A DNA stretch of 64,000 bases, taken from the NCBI GenBank assembly GCA_022885665.1, contig JAGQDJ010000043.1:186001-250000 (forward strand), read 5' to 3'. The notes beneath the pieces were generated by a model. The model was not told the origin of the DNA. It made no database searches and saw only the letters and a list, made by a program, of their open reading frames with translations. Shown here one piece after another: positions 53,134 to 64,000 of the stretch. A program made the position numbers and the translations under genes. Source of the stretch: Triops longicaudatus. Taxonomy: Eukaryota; Arthropoda; Branchiopoda; Notostraca; Triopsidae. Position 1 is the first letter of the stretch. Each line of letters starts with the position of its first letter.

Positions 53134-54950
53134 ACCAACGGATGTTAGGTTATAGTTTTAAATGTCGAGGAAAAGCAAGGAGGACAGCGTGGAATGAAAG
53201 CAGCTTTTTATATGTTTCCTTTTTTTGTGTGCTAGGCTTACTGTTAGGTTTTTCTGTTGTTCGGTTAAGATACTTTTTTGTTTTCGAAAATCCAAGTATT
53301 TATTTCTTTGTGGCGTAACAGATTACAAAGAAGCGGATCTGTGCATGGGCGTTCCTTGGACCAATGTTTTTTTGGCATTGGACCACCCTCGATTTCACTT
53401 TCTTCCGTAGACAAAAAACACGTGTTCAACCATCCACATTATCAGGCAGCTGTTCCTTAGGCCTTAGGTTTCCAATCCCTCCTTTACTTGCTCTAGTTTC
53501 TTCTTCCATATTTCAGAAAAGAAATCTGTGTTGTATATTCCAAGCAATTTAATGTAGCAAAATTTATCATATTTTTCCCCGACAAGTTCTCAAAACGTCC
53601 ACTTGGTTCAATGGCTTACTGTTACACATGATTTACGATGTGGCCTCTTCATATAAAATATATATCAAATTTGACATATTCGAAAAAGCCTGACCTTAAC
53701 TTTTGTTGGCCTCTGTAATTGTTAATAATTGTTCACGTAACAAAGAAACGCGATGAATCAAAGTATCGTCCTTGCCTTTTCATTGGACTTGTACAGAAAC
53801 TTTTCTTCAAGTAGTGGATGTGTTTCGCAGAGTGTGTTTTATTACACAAAAGTTGCGTTCGTTACTTACAGAAAGAAATCTTTCTAAAGACGTCATAATC
53901 ATTAGGGAGTTACTTATGCACAAACGTCATGTTTCACTACTGACAACTTCATCACTTCCTTGTGCACTCTCGCTCGTAAGCAAGTAAAGAAGTTATTGAA
54001 AAAGCAACGTCTGGAAGAAAACCTTGATTAGCGTTGGCAGACACCAAAAGACGAACTTGGAATCTTTTCGCATCTGTGGAAGTAGAAAATGTTAGAATGA
54101 GCCCCGAAACGGTACCAGACTTTGATCTTCAATCGTTTCCCGGCTCCACTCGACTTTTCCCGTATAGACTATCTGAAGTGTCTCACATACGTAGCATCCG
54201 CGTAGTTCACACACCTAACTTCGTCACTTTGTCCAAACAGTAACCGTCAAGGTAAAAATGTGAACCGAGAAATCAGTTGACAGTTGCCGCTTGAGGACAT
54301 TCCGACTATACGAATGTTATTAGACTACTGAGATTTTTTGTGACCGCTTCTAACGCGAGGGCCGATTCTTTTTATTCTTCCGACCCAAAATGTCAGCAAC
54401 TTGAGAAACATCAATGTAAAAAGAATACAGTAAAAACATGACTACCGCCTACTCCCCGGCAAACTACTGATATCCTCCACATCTAACCATGATGCCAGTC
54501 ACTGCCACTTCTGAATGCCTTCAGTAGCGCTATCGGCCAGGCGTGTGTTCACGTTATAAAGCGTTAGTTTGCCCGTACAGGGCTGGAGGAGGCCGGTGGC
54601 AAATTGCTTTACCGATTGCATGGAAAACATTTGCAGTTAAGCGAATTGATTGTTCCGTTAATCGATTTTCTGTTCCGTTGTACTTTCCATCCCGACATTT
54701 TGCACAAAGGTGACTGCAGTCAATTCAGCGATAACTACGAAGAAAGCCACAAAGCTGGCATGTGATTGGCTGAATACTGCATACGTGAGTTAAAAGCAAG
54801 ATTGCGGACAGGAAGGGTTATTTGAAACGCGTAGTAATAAGATGAAGAGTTATTATGTATGATCTATTTAAAATAAAAATAAATGTAATATTCATGTGTG
54901 GAACGCACGAGCAAACCCTCAGTGAACAGCGCAAACTACTGTTATAAATA

Positions 54951-55000
54951 TACAGTGGAACCCTCTTAATTTCATATTGCATAATTTCATATTTCGTCTT
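54951..55000 (+). mobile_element. Pogo/Tigger-like transposon end
   Basis: Starts TACAGTGGAACCCTCTTAAT, an almost textbook TA plus CAGTGGAACC end of pogo/Tigger-type elements, and continues in AT-rich sequence with a repeated 'ATAATTTCATAT' motif. No transposase or partner end was recognised. Confidence 0.55.
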
Positions 55001-55137
55001 ACTTACGGTCCTGTTCTAATCCCATCGAATTCTGCAGAGACAATGATAGTTTTATTTCACATCACTTAATCACATAAGCCGCCTTAATTAATACCCTTTT
55101 CATGCCCAATTGGGTATTTAAATGGTAGCCAACCAAG

Positions 55138-55190
55138 CCAGTAGACAGGATTGCGGTTCGGAGGAGGGTTCGGGTTCGGTTCGGGTCAAT
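55138..55190 (+). repeat. Possible LINE-like tail with GGTTCGG repeats
   Basis: CCAGTAGACAGGATTGCGGT is followed by GGAGGAGGGTTCGGGTTCGG and more GGTTCGG units. The opening part resembles the fragment at 33171-33211, and the rest is a short imperfect tandem repeat. Confidence 0.3.
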
Positions 55191-56023
55191 GTGGTTAATG
55201 CTAATTCAGAAAAAATACTAAAGCTACTAGCCCACTTAGCAAAATAATCTGGTCGTTTTCGAAATTATCTCAACCTGAACGCATCCGCATTCACAAGCAG
55301 TATTTTACTGTCGCCAAAGTTTTATAAACTAATTCTCTGTGTTTTCGAAAGCATGCAAAATAAGCCATTGTATTATCTTACTGGACATAAGCGTTTGAGC
55401 TACACTTGGACTTAACTAGCGTTTCCAAAATCTTAGATGAGACGTTAAATACTGGAAAATGTTTATTCAGCATCCTGTGTTTTTTTAGTCGCTACAACGG
55501 AATAGGCTACCTCTATATTCACCCAAGGGTCTCCAACAAATGAAAAACAGCTCACAAATTCTTTCTACGAATACACGTCCCGTTCTTGGTCCATTTCATT
55601 TTGTCACCCTAGGTGTTAAAGAAATATTGATAGTATTGCAGTTCATTCAAGCCTTATTGGGGTCGAATCTCTTGCACGAGAAATGCACAAAAAATACTTC
55701 GCACAATGTTGTGAAAATTGCTCAGAAATATATCGGAATTCCGAGCATTAGTAACAAAGCTTCTGTCTTTCTTATCGAATTAAGTATACTTTACTCCAAG
55801 AGTACAGCACTTGGTAGAATAAAGGGACTTGAGTAGGTTCTTCATACAGACGTTTAATTCGTTCCAACAGTACAGTTGATTGCCGAAGTAAAATTAATTC
55901 GTACCTCAAAGATAATAAATTTTACCTATTGTGGTCCTTACATCTGGCTGCGGCAGTTTGACAACTTTTTCATTACACTCTACCCAAGCTCCCTTTGGAA
56001 GACTTCAAGACTTCCTCTTACAG

Positions 56024-56516
56024 GGCCAGAAAGACGAACAAACGTCCGTCCTCTCAATGGCCGACGTTTTCTTACCATCTCGATCTTGTATCAGGAGGGA
56101 CAAAAGCAGAAAAGGACAGGTCCTGGCCCTCCTAGTTCGGGCCGGTATCGTAAAACCTGACCTCGGTATGTGTCGCACGGTATACTGATCCCAAATCATT
56201 ACTGGCACTAGCAGAAGAAAAGGAACAAGAATTACCCACCTTAAATTGCTTCTGTCACTCTTGTCAACATACTACTAACGTGCAACACGCCGACCAGAAT
56301 TTCTTTTCTTGTGTTTCTTTCCGCGGTTTTTCTCTTCCGCTTCTATTCACTTCAGCCCGTGAGAACACAGATTTTCGCTTTTATTTAAACTTTTTTTTTC
56401 TCTCAGCCTCTCCACATCCTCAGCCGCCTATAGATTCTAAGAATGGAAAAGTTGGAAACAACCCTCGTACACATGCGCAATGTCATCACTCTTGTCCACA
56501 CATGCCTTTTACCCGC
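56024..56516 (+). other. Two candidate coding exons, unidentified gene
   Basis: Candidate exon 56024-56165 (acceptor CCTCTTACAG, donor CTCG|GTATGT) and candidate exon 56407-56516 (acceptor TTTTTTTTTCTCTCAG, donor CGC|GTAAAA) are both open in one frame. Their phases fit (1 base plus 2 bases). The joined reading contains VLALLVRAGIVKPDL, then ASPHPQPPIDSKNGK and a Cys/His stretch CHHSCPHMPF. The segments are richer in GC than their surroundings, as real exons here are. No start or stop is assigned and no family is recognised. Possible further pieces are a short open stretch at 57902-58105 and a possible last exon ending at 59315. This may equally be chance. Confidence 0.25.
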
Positions 56517-59500
56517 GTAAAATCGCGCTTCCTTTACGGAAGACGAACAGTCATTCAGCTTCCCACCAAGATTACAGTATTGTGTTCGTGTTTGAAGGTC
56601 CAGTGTTCCCGAATATTTGCCACGAGTCATTGTTAGCTTCTTGACGTGCTTTTTCTAACTGCTTTCCGGAAAACAAACGAAATAGTGCTTCACCACGCCG
56701 CGAACGTTCGAAGGTTGTAATTTACAAGGTAATTCATTGTTTGGTGGTCAAACGTTAATTTGATTAAGCCTAGACGACCCAAGACATCAAGAAAGTTAAC
56801 TTTCCTCTGAAACGCAAGTTAGAGCCCTTTTCTTTCAAAAGTTTCTTACAAAGAAAAGAAAACACATAAAAACTACCTCTACGAAAAGGCGTACCTTCAA
56901 TGAAAACCTCACCTTCAATGTATTACCGTCAGAGGTGAAAGTAGTTTCGGTGGACCGCTTTTAATTATTGGCATGGAGTGTCTGAAGGAAAGACGCAGTC
57001 ACGAAAGCTCACTTTAAAAGAAGTCCCATTCATTTCTGTCCTACGTGGTGATTTTTAATATATTTTTTTTTTCTTAGGTGCTTTACTATTCTTTTCCTAC
57101 TACGTATAATTTAAGTACAGTACTCTAAAAGATATCAAGTAGAGGGGGCTTAAAAATCAAACATGATGTCACACCGACACTTGTTCTGTGTTATAAAGTT
57201 TTAATTTTCTTCCAGGGTCGTGTATGCTGTATGTTAGTAGAACGCATTAGATCGCTAGTGCAGGTGTTGTTTTCCTAAAGCAAGTCAAATATTGACAAGA
57301 CTAACCGAACAATATCTTCACACTTGACAAGTTTCTTTTCCCTTGCCAGAGACAGGCCCGGCTCAAGGTATGTTCACGTATTCATGAGGATAGAAAAGAC
57401 TGAAGCTTGTGCACAGTGTGTGGCATGTTTAACGAGTAGAATACTTTCCTTTCTATATACATACCTACTACTATGACGAGTTTTTCTCCTTTATTTCCCG
57501 GAAGACAGTTTTGCAGAAGTTTTAGAAATAGTTGCTTTGCCAGCTTTATGGCCCGGAAGAATCTAATTTTGTCAAGCGGCACTGTTCTCCACGTCAGTTG
57601 AAAACTTGCACGTATTTTACGAGAAATGTGTCCAAGTTTGCTCCTCCTTGAATAACAGCGAGAAAAATGGTAAAATGGCTTGGAAGACCCCGTGTTATGG
57701 AGAACGTTTGGACAGAACTTAACCAGCAGTTCTACACGTACAGAACGGAGAACTTAATACGGTAACGCCAGCGAATAACACACCCATCGAGGAGCGAGCT
57801 GTGAGACAGTTCATGCTGGTTTTCTTGATAGCTTGTTTACGGTTCCCCACCAACTTAGCAATACTTTCCCAATACCCAATGCAATCCCCTAACTTAACGC
57901 TGTGCATATATATATATATACACACCGCTTGCCTTGTATGGTAGGTGTAATTGAGTACGATTTCGCACCACACGATCCTTTTCTGTGTCGGGTGGGCGCA
58001 TTAAGTTCTGAAGGCCAAACGAGGCCTAAGTGGATTAGCCGCGGAACATTGTTGGCTAGTGTTACCCCACCTAAGTCAAACAATACACAAGAACAACTAC
58101 TGTGACTTCTACGGCACAATCAAGTTACCTTATGCACTACTGTCGAACACATTCGTTCGATTTCTCAAAGAATCGTTTGTAACGTCGGGCCTCACCTTCT
58201 AAGTATGCAAATGTGGCGGGCAGTAAGCGAAACAAGTGGCAATTCCGTTATAAAAAAGTTTGATGAGTTAAAAGTTGTTTAGGTCTAAGGCTTATTTTAT
58301 AATGCATTATACAGAGTAGGAAACATTTGGTCTGTTAGAAGGATTTATTGAATTTTTGGGGGGGATGAATACTTAATTTATTGGGAAAAGCAACAAGATA
58401 GTTGTCAGATAATCCTGAGGGGTGGAAATTATAAAGAGCCGGTACATAATGGTCAGATTATAAATCAATATAGCTCACGATGTTAAGTATGGCATGCTAA
58501 GAGGGAGCTTCCCCTTTTACCCTTTTAATGATGAGTATAAGAATATTTATAGAATTCTGCCATATGTCCCTTACGGAGAGGCCTAACAGGGGCTTGGTTT
58601 TGCTTGTTAGGGTAGCACAGAAGAAAATTCCATCCCGTCCGAATCCTTTCGATCGCGTTTAGTATTCAAAGGCTTGAATAAAACGGCGTGATGTCATAGA
58701 AACCTTGGGCTCCCATGCAAATTACTTAATTAAGTATAGCTTGTACCCACAAGGCGGAAGGTTACTGTATGTCTAAGCCACGCTCTGTTACAGGTTTCCT
58801 GAGCTCACCAAAGTCAAGAGAGAGAAATGGGGCATATTTTCTTAAGACCTTACGAAGTACGGGTGAAAGAGCTTTTTGTGTGCATGGTATACCCAATTGG
58901 GCTTTAGGTCGGCTTTATGCAGTAATCTTAAGTTCTGGAAGTGACACTTTAAGAGACAATTTGCTCATTTGCTTGAAAGCGTTTCTACTTTCGAATCTCG
59001 CCACTCTACGGAACTTTACGAAGTAGAGAAGACGATTTTCTAACTGTCTGAAATGGTCACTTTGACTGTTTTTCTACAGTGAAATATACCCACAGTTACT
59101 ATTTATGGAGTACGGCAGTATTCTACATAATGCATTCATATAAAAAATGCAACGGGGTTTCTGCTTTCACACTTGAAAATTCTTCGTGGGTTTTGTCACT
59201 AGTGAACTTATTACTTATGCTCGCAAAGATGTGTCACTGCTATAGAAGCGTAATGGACGACCATTCGACCACTGACCTTTCTTCCCTAATGGAAAACCAA
59301 ACGGGAAGTATTTGATATGGAAAAATACAGGAGAAAATCTAGTATGAAAATTTATCTTGAAGAGTTTTCGTTTTATTTGTGTTTTCGATTACTTTTTTAT
59401 GTGTTTATTGGATTCGTTTTGCCAACTATGCACTATTCGTATTAACGGGAGTTTGCTGTGGTGAAGTTCTCTTTTGTCTTTGTCACAGAAGTGATGCGCG

Positions 59501-62500
59501 TCATATTCTTATGTTTCTTCTCATTAGAAGGTCGTAGTCATATACGACATAAATTGTACTTCAATTGTTGTATATGGAGTGCGTTGTTTGTAAATGATTC
59601 ATAATTACCTGTGTTGAACTGAAAAAAGTGATTGTCCTTCCTGTGCAATGTCCGCGCCATCCGGTGGTAGAACAAAAGAGTGTGGTAGTTTTGTGAGACT
59701 TTTATGTCCGTTGTTTTACTTGTTGAGTCTTTTCATTATTGTCTTTGTGTCATGAATGCATTATTCATGTACATTTTGGAAGAAAATTTTTGATTTATTA
59801 TTCTTAAGTGAGTTTTGTTACCGTGGGAAGGAACTGCGATACAGGTCAAGCTGCTTACTATCGCGTCTTAATTAGGAACACAATCGTTAGCCGCTTATTT
59901 GTGTACAGCGTTGCGGTACAGTGCGTGCTATGCAGGTCGCATTCCTTGTACACAACTGCGGAACGAGCGCCATTTTCAGGCATTGGGCCGAAATTCCAAG
60001 CTCTCTACGGTGGATTCCTATTTCCTTTATTTTCGGTCACCGCCGCTGATTTTCAGCTTCATTTGCCTCTCCCAGCGATGACGTGCACCAAACAATTCGC
60101 ACATTAGGGGATGCAAAGTAGGACAACACGATTAGTGTAAGCTCGTCTGGGTATTATATATAGACTAAGCAATATGTTAAGTAGCAATTAATCCGAGTGA
60201 CAATCCCCACCAAAAGCTAACGCAGTTGTGTACGCCAAAGCCACCAATGCATAAAACCCCTGGGATGCGGATCTCAGCCTCCTGACATTCTCTCGTATAT
60301 AGTAGACAGGACTTGACTCTTTTTATGACAGAAAGGGATTGTTGTGGGGTGTAGACGGCGAACCTCTCCGACAATAACAACAAACATGAAGGGTTATTAA
60401 GCTTAAAGGGAAAGAATAACATGCTGCCTCGTTTTTGGTATAAACAGCAGAGTTTTTTTGTTGTTGTTGATGAATCTTCGGTCTTTTCTTTGTACGTGTA
60501 GCGTGGTGTGCTAGTGATATAACGAATAGCTACATTATGGTGTTATCTGACGGAATTAAAACTGCAGAAATGGCGATATTTCCGCTGTGCTGATTTCGCT
60601 CCGCTGCTAACAACATTAGACAGCTGCAAGCTACACGAAACTTTGACAAGACAACCGCTTCTTTGCAGAGCAGCTCCTCACTGTTGTCAACCTCACCTTT
60701 CAATTTTCCCTTCACGCACTTTTTATCTCGTTTCTCAAGAAAAATGAAATTGAAGGAGTACTTGCTTTGATAAAAAGTGTAAAAATTATGAAGCCTCAGC
60801 GGAAACGACACCGCTTGATAGTGTTCTCAAGTTCCTTTTACAGGTTAGTTTAAGTACTCCTTGCCCTCCATATTGGATAAGAGGCGTACCACATTCATAT
60901 CAACGCATACAGAAGATCTGAAGTAAACTAGCCTTGTTACTAGAAAGCTGCAAACCATGCAAAAAAGACAAGAAGGTTAGGATCAACTTGTGTGGTTGTG
61001 TTAATGACTCGGCTACACATAGGTGGAAATTACTGTACACTTCATAGAACGAAGGTACACGAGAACACCAGTCTCTCCGGATGCTAATGAAAGGATCAAA
61101 GGGATCAATCCAGATATTCGTCAACTACGAGAGAAACAAGGCTACCTACCATGTTACTGAACTTTCTACCAAACCCTTGTTGACGTCACGTTAACCCACA
61201 AATATGCATATATACCCCTATGTCCATTTGTTCGATCGAGGATAAATGACAGCGGCTTCCCCGTCGTTTCTGACCGGTTACAAGGTCTTGTCACCGACAA
61301 AAGATGGAATACTCCAAGTTTCCGGCTTGATCGATTAAAGGGAAAAGCTTTGCTACTTAAGCTCCATCGAAATAGGGAAATAATGTTCTTTTTTGTGCTT
61401 TGTCCACTCTCACTTGTTACCCCTTATGGGGAGAATTTTGCACTAAGATGAGCCAACCATGCAGATTTTTCTCTTCCCCAACCATTTTAGGACCTTATAA
61501 TGTCAAGGCTGTTCCGTTGATCCGTATCCGCAATCATTTAGGCGTCGTGACGCTCGGTATCGGCTTGACGTATTGACTAGGCAAGTTTCCAGGTAATAGA
61601 GAGATTCCTCTCTTAAACGAGTTGGATGGAAGCAATGCATAAGTTATGACCGAATAAGAATTCTGTCAGCATCGAGTAATGCTTTTAGGCATTGCCAAAA
61701 GTCCCCTTCCTCTTAAATCTTCATCGGCAAGATTGCTTTTACAATGCAAACTGCTGTTTGTTAATTTTTCTTTAGGTACCGGGCTTACGGTACAGGTTTT
61801 ATTGAGGCTGGGAAGAAAAATGCTTAGCTTACGAGCATAAACTGACTTCTGATGCATGCATTTCATCTGGTGCATTTACATTGGAAACATTGTTCTTCTC
61901 AACTCGGCTTTTACTCGCAAATTAATTACAGAGCTTTCAGTTACGCTAGAAAGCAATCACTTACAAGGTAGGCGTTGTGGAATTTCAGAATATAATAAAA
62001 GAAAATGACTCAAGATTTTGCGCTTACTGAACATTCGTCGTAAAAGAAGGCTACCATTATATCTTACTTCTCTACCTCTACAAAATGTGCTGACCTAGGT
62101 CCCATAAGTTGTCAGTTTGGTGTAGCAAAATGCAGTATTGGTGCCGTTGGGGAAATCGGGGAGGCTTTTCTTTATTGAATCGGCACGTAGAGATTGTCAC
62201 GTACAATTGCACAAAATCCAAAAGGCAAGTCTATATTAGAGGCTTCAAGTTTCGTTCGCAGAGGGGAGCGATTTCTTTGCTGTCTGTCGCTTTTCGGGCC
62301 AAAGTAAATTCTGTAGCTATGTTGAGACTGGTGTGAACTTGTCGGAGTCTGGGACCCGATTTCAGTTGAAAGGGATACAATGACCTGCATTGAATGAACT
62401 TCGCTTTTCGGATGGTTTCGGTTCAGTCTTTCAGGGCAAGTTTAGGATTATAAGCTATACAAAGTTGTGTGCAAGCCGGAGCTTGTTTTCTAGGATTACT

Positions 62501-63195
62501 GGGGCCACGCAAGAATGGTCGTAGTGTACAACAAATTTTAAATGAGAGCGCGGGTCCTCAAAATAGCAAGAGAAGAAACGGCAATTGCTTCGAAGTTTTA
62601 AGCCCGGCAGGCCAACTCTATCCTCCTATACAAAGCTTGTATAGCTGCAGATAAACAAATAAACCTGCTTACTTAAGTAGCTCAAGATGTTACATAACGA
62701 TCAGTCCTTTTCAACCTGGCAGGAGATTTCCATGTTTTGATACACGTTCACGGAAATAGGTATCCAACATACACTAATACCCCAGGCTTCGCTCCATTTC
62801 TTGCAACTCATAAGACAAATAGTAAACTCGTGGAATTGACGCTCGACTCCGATTCGCATACAGATAGATATTACAACTATTTTTGCCTAAACACACGGGT
62901 ACCCGTATGTAACTACTAACGCATTAGCAATTGTATTGCCAAGTACTTAAAGAGCTTGTTTGCCATCTCAGGTCAGTACGTGTATATGTTAAGCGAGGAG
63001 TTCGCCTAGCGTTTGTTCGAAAGATAAATAAACACAGGGATTTTTTTATCCTGTTGATTTAACCCCCTAAAAAAGGCCTGTTTCCTATCCAGGTCCAAGT
63101 TTGACCAGATTGTACCTTGAGAGAAAGTCCGGGTTGAGTTTGTGCAATGCCAAATGGCGAAATGACTGTTCTTTTTTCTCTCCTTTTCGTTTTAG
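56517..63195. other. Mostly non-coding interval, no firm gene
   Basis: Scattered short open frames without recognisable domains. A TA microsatellite lies at about 57905-57920. Segments around 57.6-58.1 kb and 59.2-59.3 kb have somewhat higher GC and could contain exons, but splice phases do not join into one consistent model. The right end should include the promoter and an upstream non-coding exon of the gene starting at 63196. Confidence 0.4.
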
Positions 63196-63681
63196 ATGTC
63201 ATGGCGCATCAAGCTGCTGTTACTTTTGGCCTGCTGGTATCCAATCGAAATTAGAGCTAGTTATGTTTCCGTTATGGCTTCCACGACTACACCGGCTGCT
63301 CGTAGTAGTAGAAGCAATAAAAGCAGCCATGCTGATGTGCAGCTATTGCTACACGACGCGGATGCCCGCAGGCCACGGTTAACGGTGCCCTTCGGCTCAC
63401 CGCCTCCTGCTGCCGTTCTGCAGGGAAATGGCGGTGGGTCGTTAGGCCTCTATCAAGCTGCGGTCAATGGGTCGTCCTTGCTAGCCGACTTGTGCCGCGT
63501 GCAAGGGCGTTATTTACCACCGGAACTTTTCGACTTGGATACGTGTGCACTTTGCTATTTCTATATACCAGATCAACCCGCGTTCTTCAAACCTGGCAAC
63601 AAATTAAACTTGACACTCAGACCCATTGTAATTAATCAGACTTCTTTCCATGTCAACTTCCTGGGAAACGGATCAGTTGCT
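63196..63681 (+). CDS. N-terminal exon of a secreted/membrane protein, partial
   Basis: One exon of 162 codons, cut by a perfect donor (GCT|GTAAGTACC); the remaining exons lie beyond the window. The ATG at 63196 follows directly on an acceptor (TTTTCGTTTTAG), so the 5' UTR is spliced. Residues 1-21 form a clear signal peptide (basic start, LLLLLACW core). A Ser/Thr/Arg- and His-rich, low-complexity segment to about residue 80 follows, then a more ordered part with cysteines in DLCRVQGRYLPPELF and LDTCALCYFYIPDQP, and N-glycosylation sites at NGS, NLT, NQT and NGS. This looks like an extracellular domain of a receptor or secreted protein. I do not recognise the family. The high GC and open frame against an AT-rich background support a real gene. 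Confidence 0.7.
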
Positions 63682-64000
63682 GTAAGTACCGCACTTCTAT
63701 ATCAGCTTTCATTCCACTCCATGCTTTTCCTCTATCTCACTTTGTTCTACTAATATTGAGACCTAATCCTAATGGTTAACTCTGATGATTTAATTGACTT
63801 AACCGTAATTATGACGCTATAGCTTGGGTTTTGAAAAATTATTTTTGCTTAATCTGTTAGTACGACAATTTCTGAAAAACTGGCTTAACTACTGACAGAT
63901 GACGTAGATTTGGGAAAAAATGTGTCACTAGTAGTTGTGACGTATTCGCTATTGTCTCCATTTGGTCCCAAACGTTTTCATTAATACCAAACTTACATTA
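63682..64000. other. Start of an intron running off the window
   Basis: Begins with GTAAGTACC after the exon ending at 63681 and continues as T-rich, non-coding sequence to the window end. No acceptor followed by a matching open frame is seen. Confidence 0.5.

Larger units (their letters stand above)
53134..56023. other. REPS 3' UTR and intergenic DNA
   Basis: The first few hundred bases are T-rich 3' UTR of the REPS-type gene. Beyond about 53.7 kb there is AT-rich intergenic DNA with two repeat remnants (54951-55000 and 55138-55190). Frames such as 98 codons at 55540-55836 look like chance. Confidence 0.5.

Noticed and set aside
59079..59315. 78-codon frame ending DDHSTTDLSSL... as a last exon of a gene
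   Set aside because: The ending looks protein-like, but I could not connect it in phase to any upstream exon, so it is only mentioned with the candidate gene.

Overview
This is nuclear DNA of a bilaterian animal, almost certainly an arthropod and perhaps a crustacean. The genes carry GT-AG introns, many only about 60 to 220 bp and others 0.5 to 2 kb, set in AT-rich intergenic DNA. The arthropod assignment rests on a muscle protein 20 gene with the typical arthropod N-terminus and on a CCHamide/bombesin-type neuropeptide receptor. I cannot name the species. All gene models below were assembled by hand by joining exons at splice sites and checking reading phase.

Layout. Positions 1 to 12.7 kb hold no gene I can support. 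From 12.7 to 30.8 kb genes are sparse: a CCHamide-type receptor (+, coding part in one exon), the C11orf54/PTD012 zinc protein (+, 7 exons), Mp20/transgelin (-, 4 exons) and a second peptide-type GPCR (-, 7 exons, two of them short and easily missed). From 30.8 to 53.1 kb genes are dense and conserved: URB1/NPA1 (-, 14 exons, 2025 aa), RBBP4/Caf1-55 (+, 7 exons), SNX3 (-, 4 exons), ING3 (+, 8 exons) and a REPS-type EH-domain protein (+, 8 exons). From 53.1 to 63.2 kb there is mostly intergenic DNA with one speculative pair of exons. At 63.2 kb the first exon of an unidentified secreted or membrane protein begins and runs off the window.

Gene relations. URB1 and RBBP4 are head to head, with starts 698 bp apart. 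SNX3 and ING3 are head to head, with only 170 bp between start codons. RBBP4/SNX3 and C11orf54/Mp20 are tail to tail. The housekeeping cluster covers ribosome assembly (URB1), chromatin (RBBP4, ING3) and endocytic sorting (SNX3, REPS), but nothing suggests an operon or a single pathway.

Repeats. A roughly 490-bp nested inverted-repeat element sits in RBBP4 intron 4. A 24-bp-stem hairpin lies in C11orf54 intron 1. At least five places carry eroded ends resembling pogo/Tigger-type DNA transposons. I saw no tRNA, rRNA or CRISPR, and no clear sign of an undescribed biological system. The most useful outputs are the complete gene models and a few unusual gene structures.
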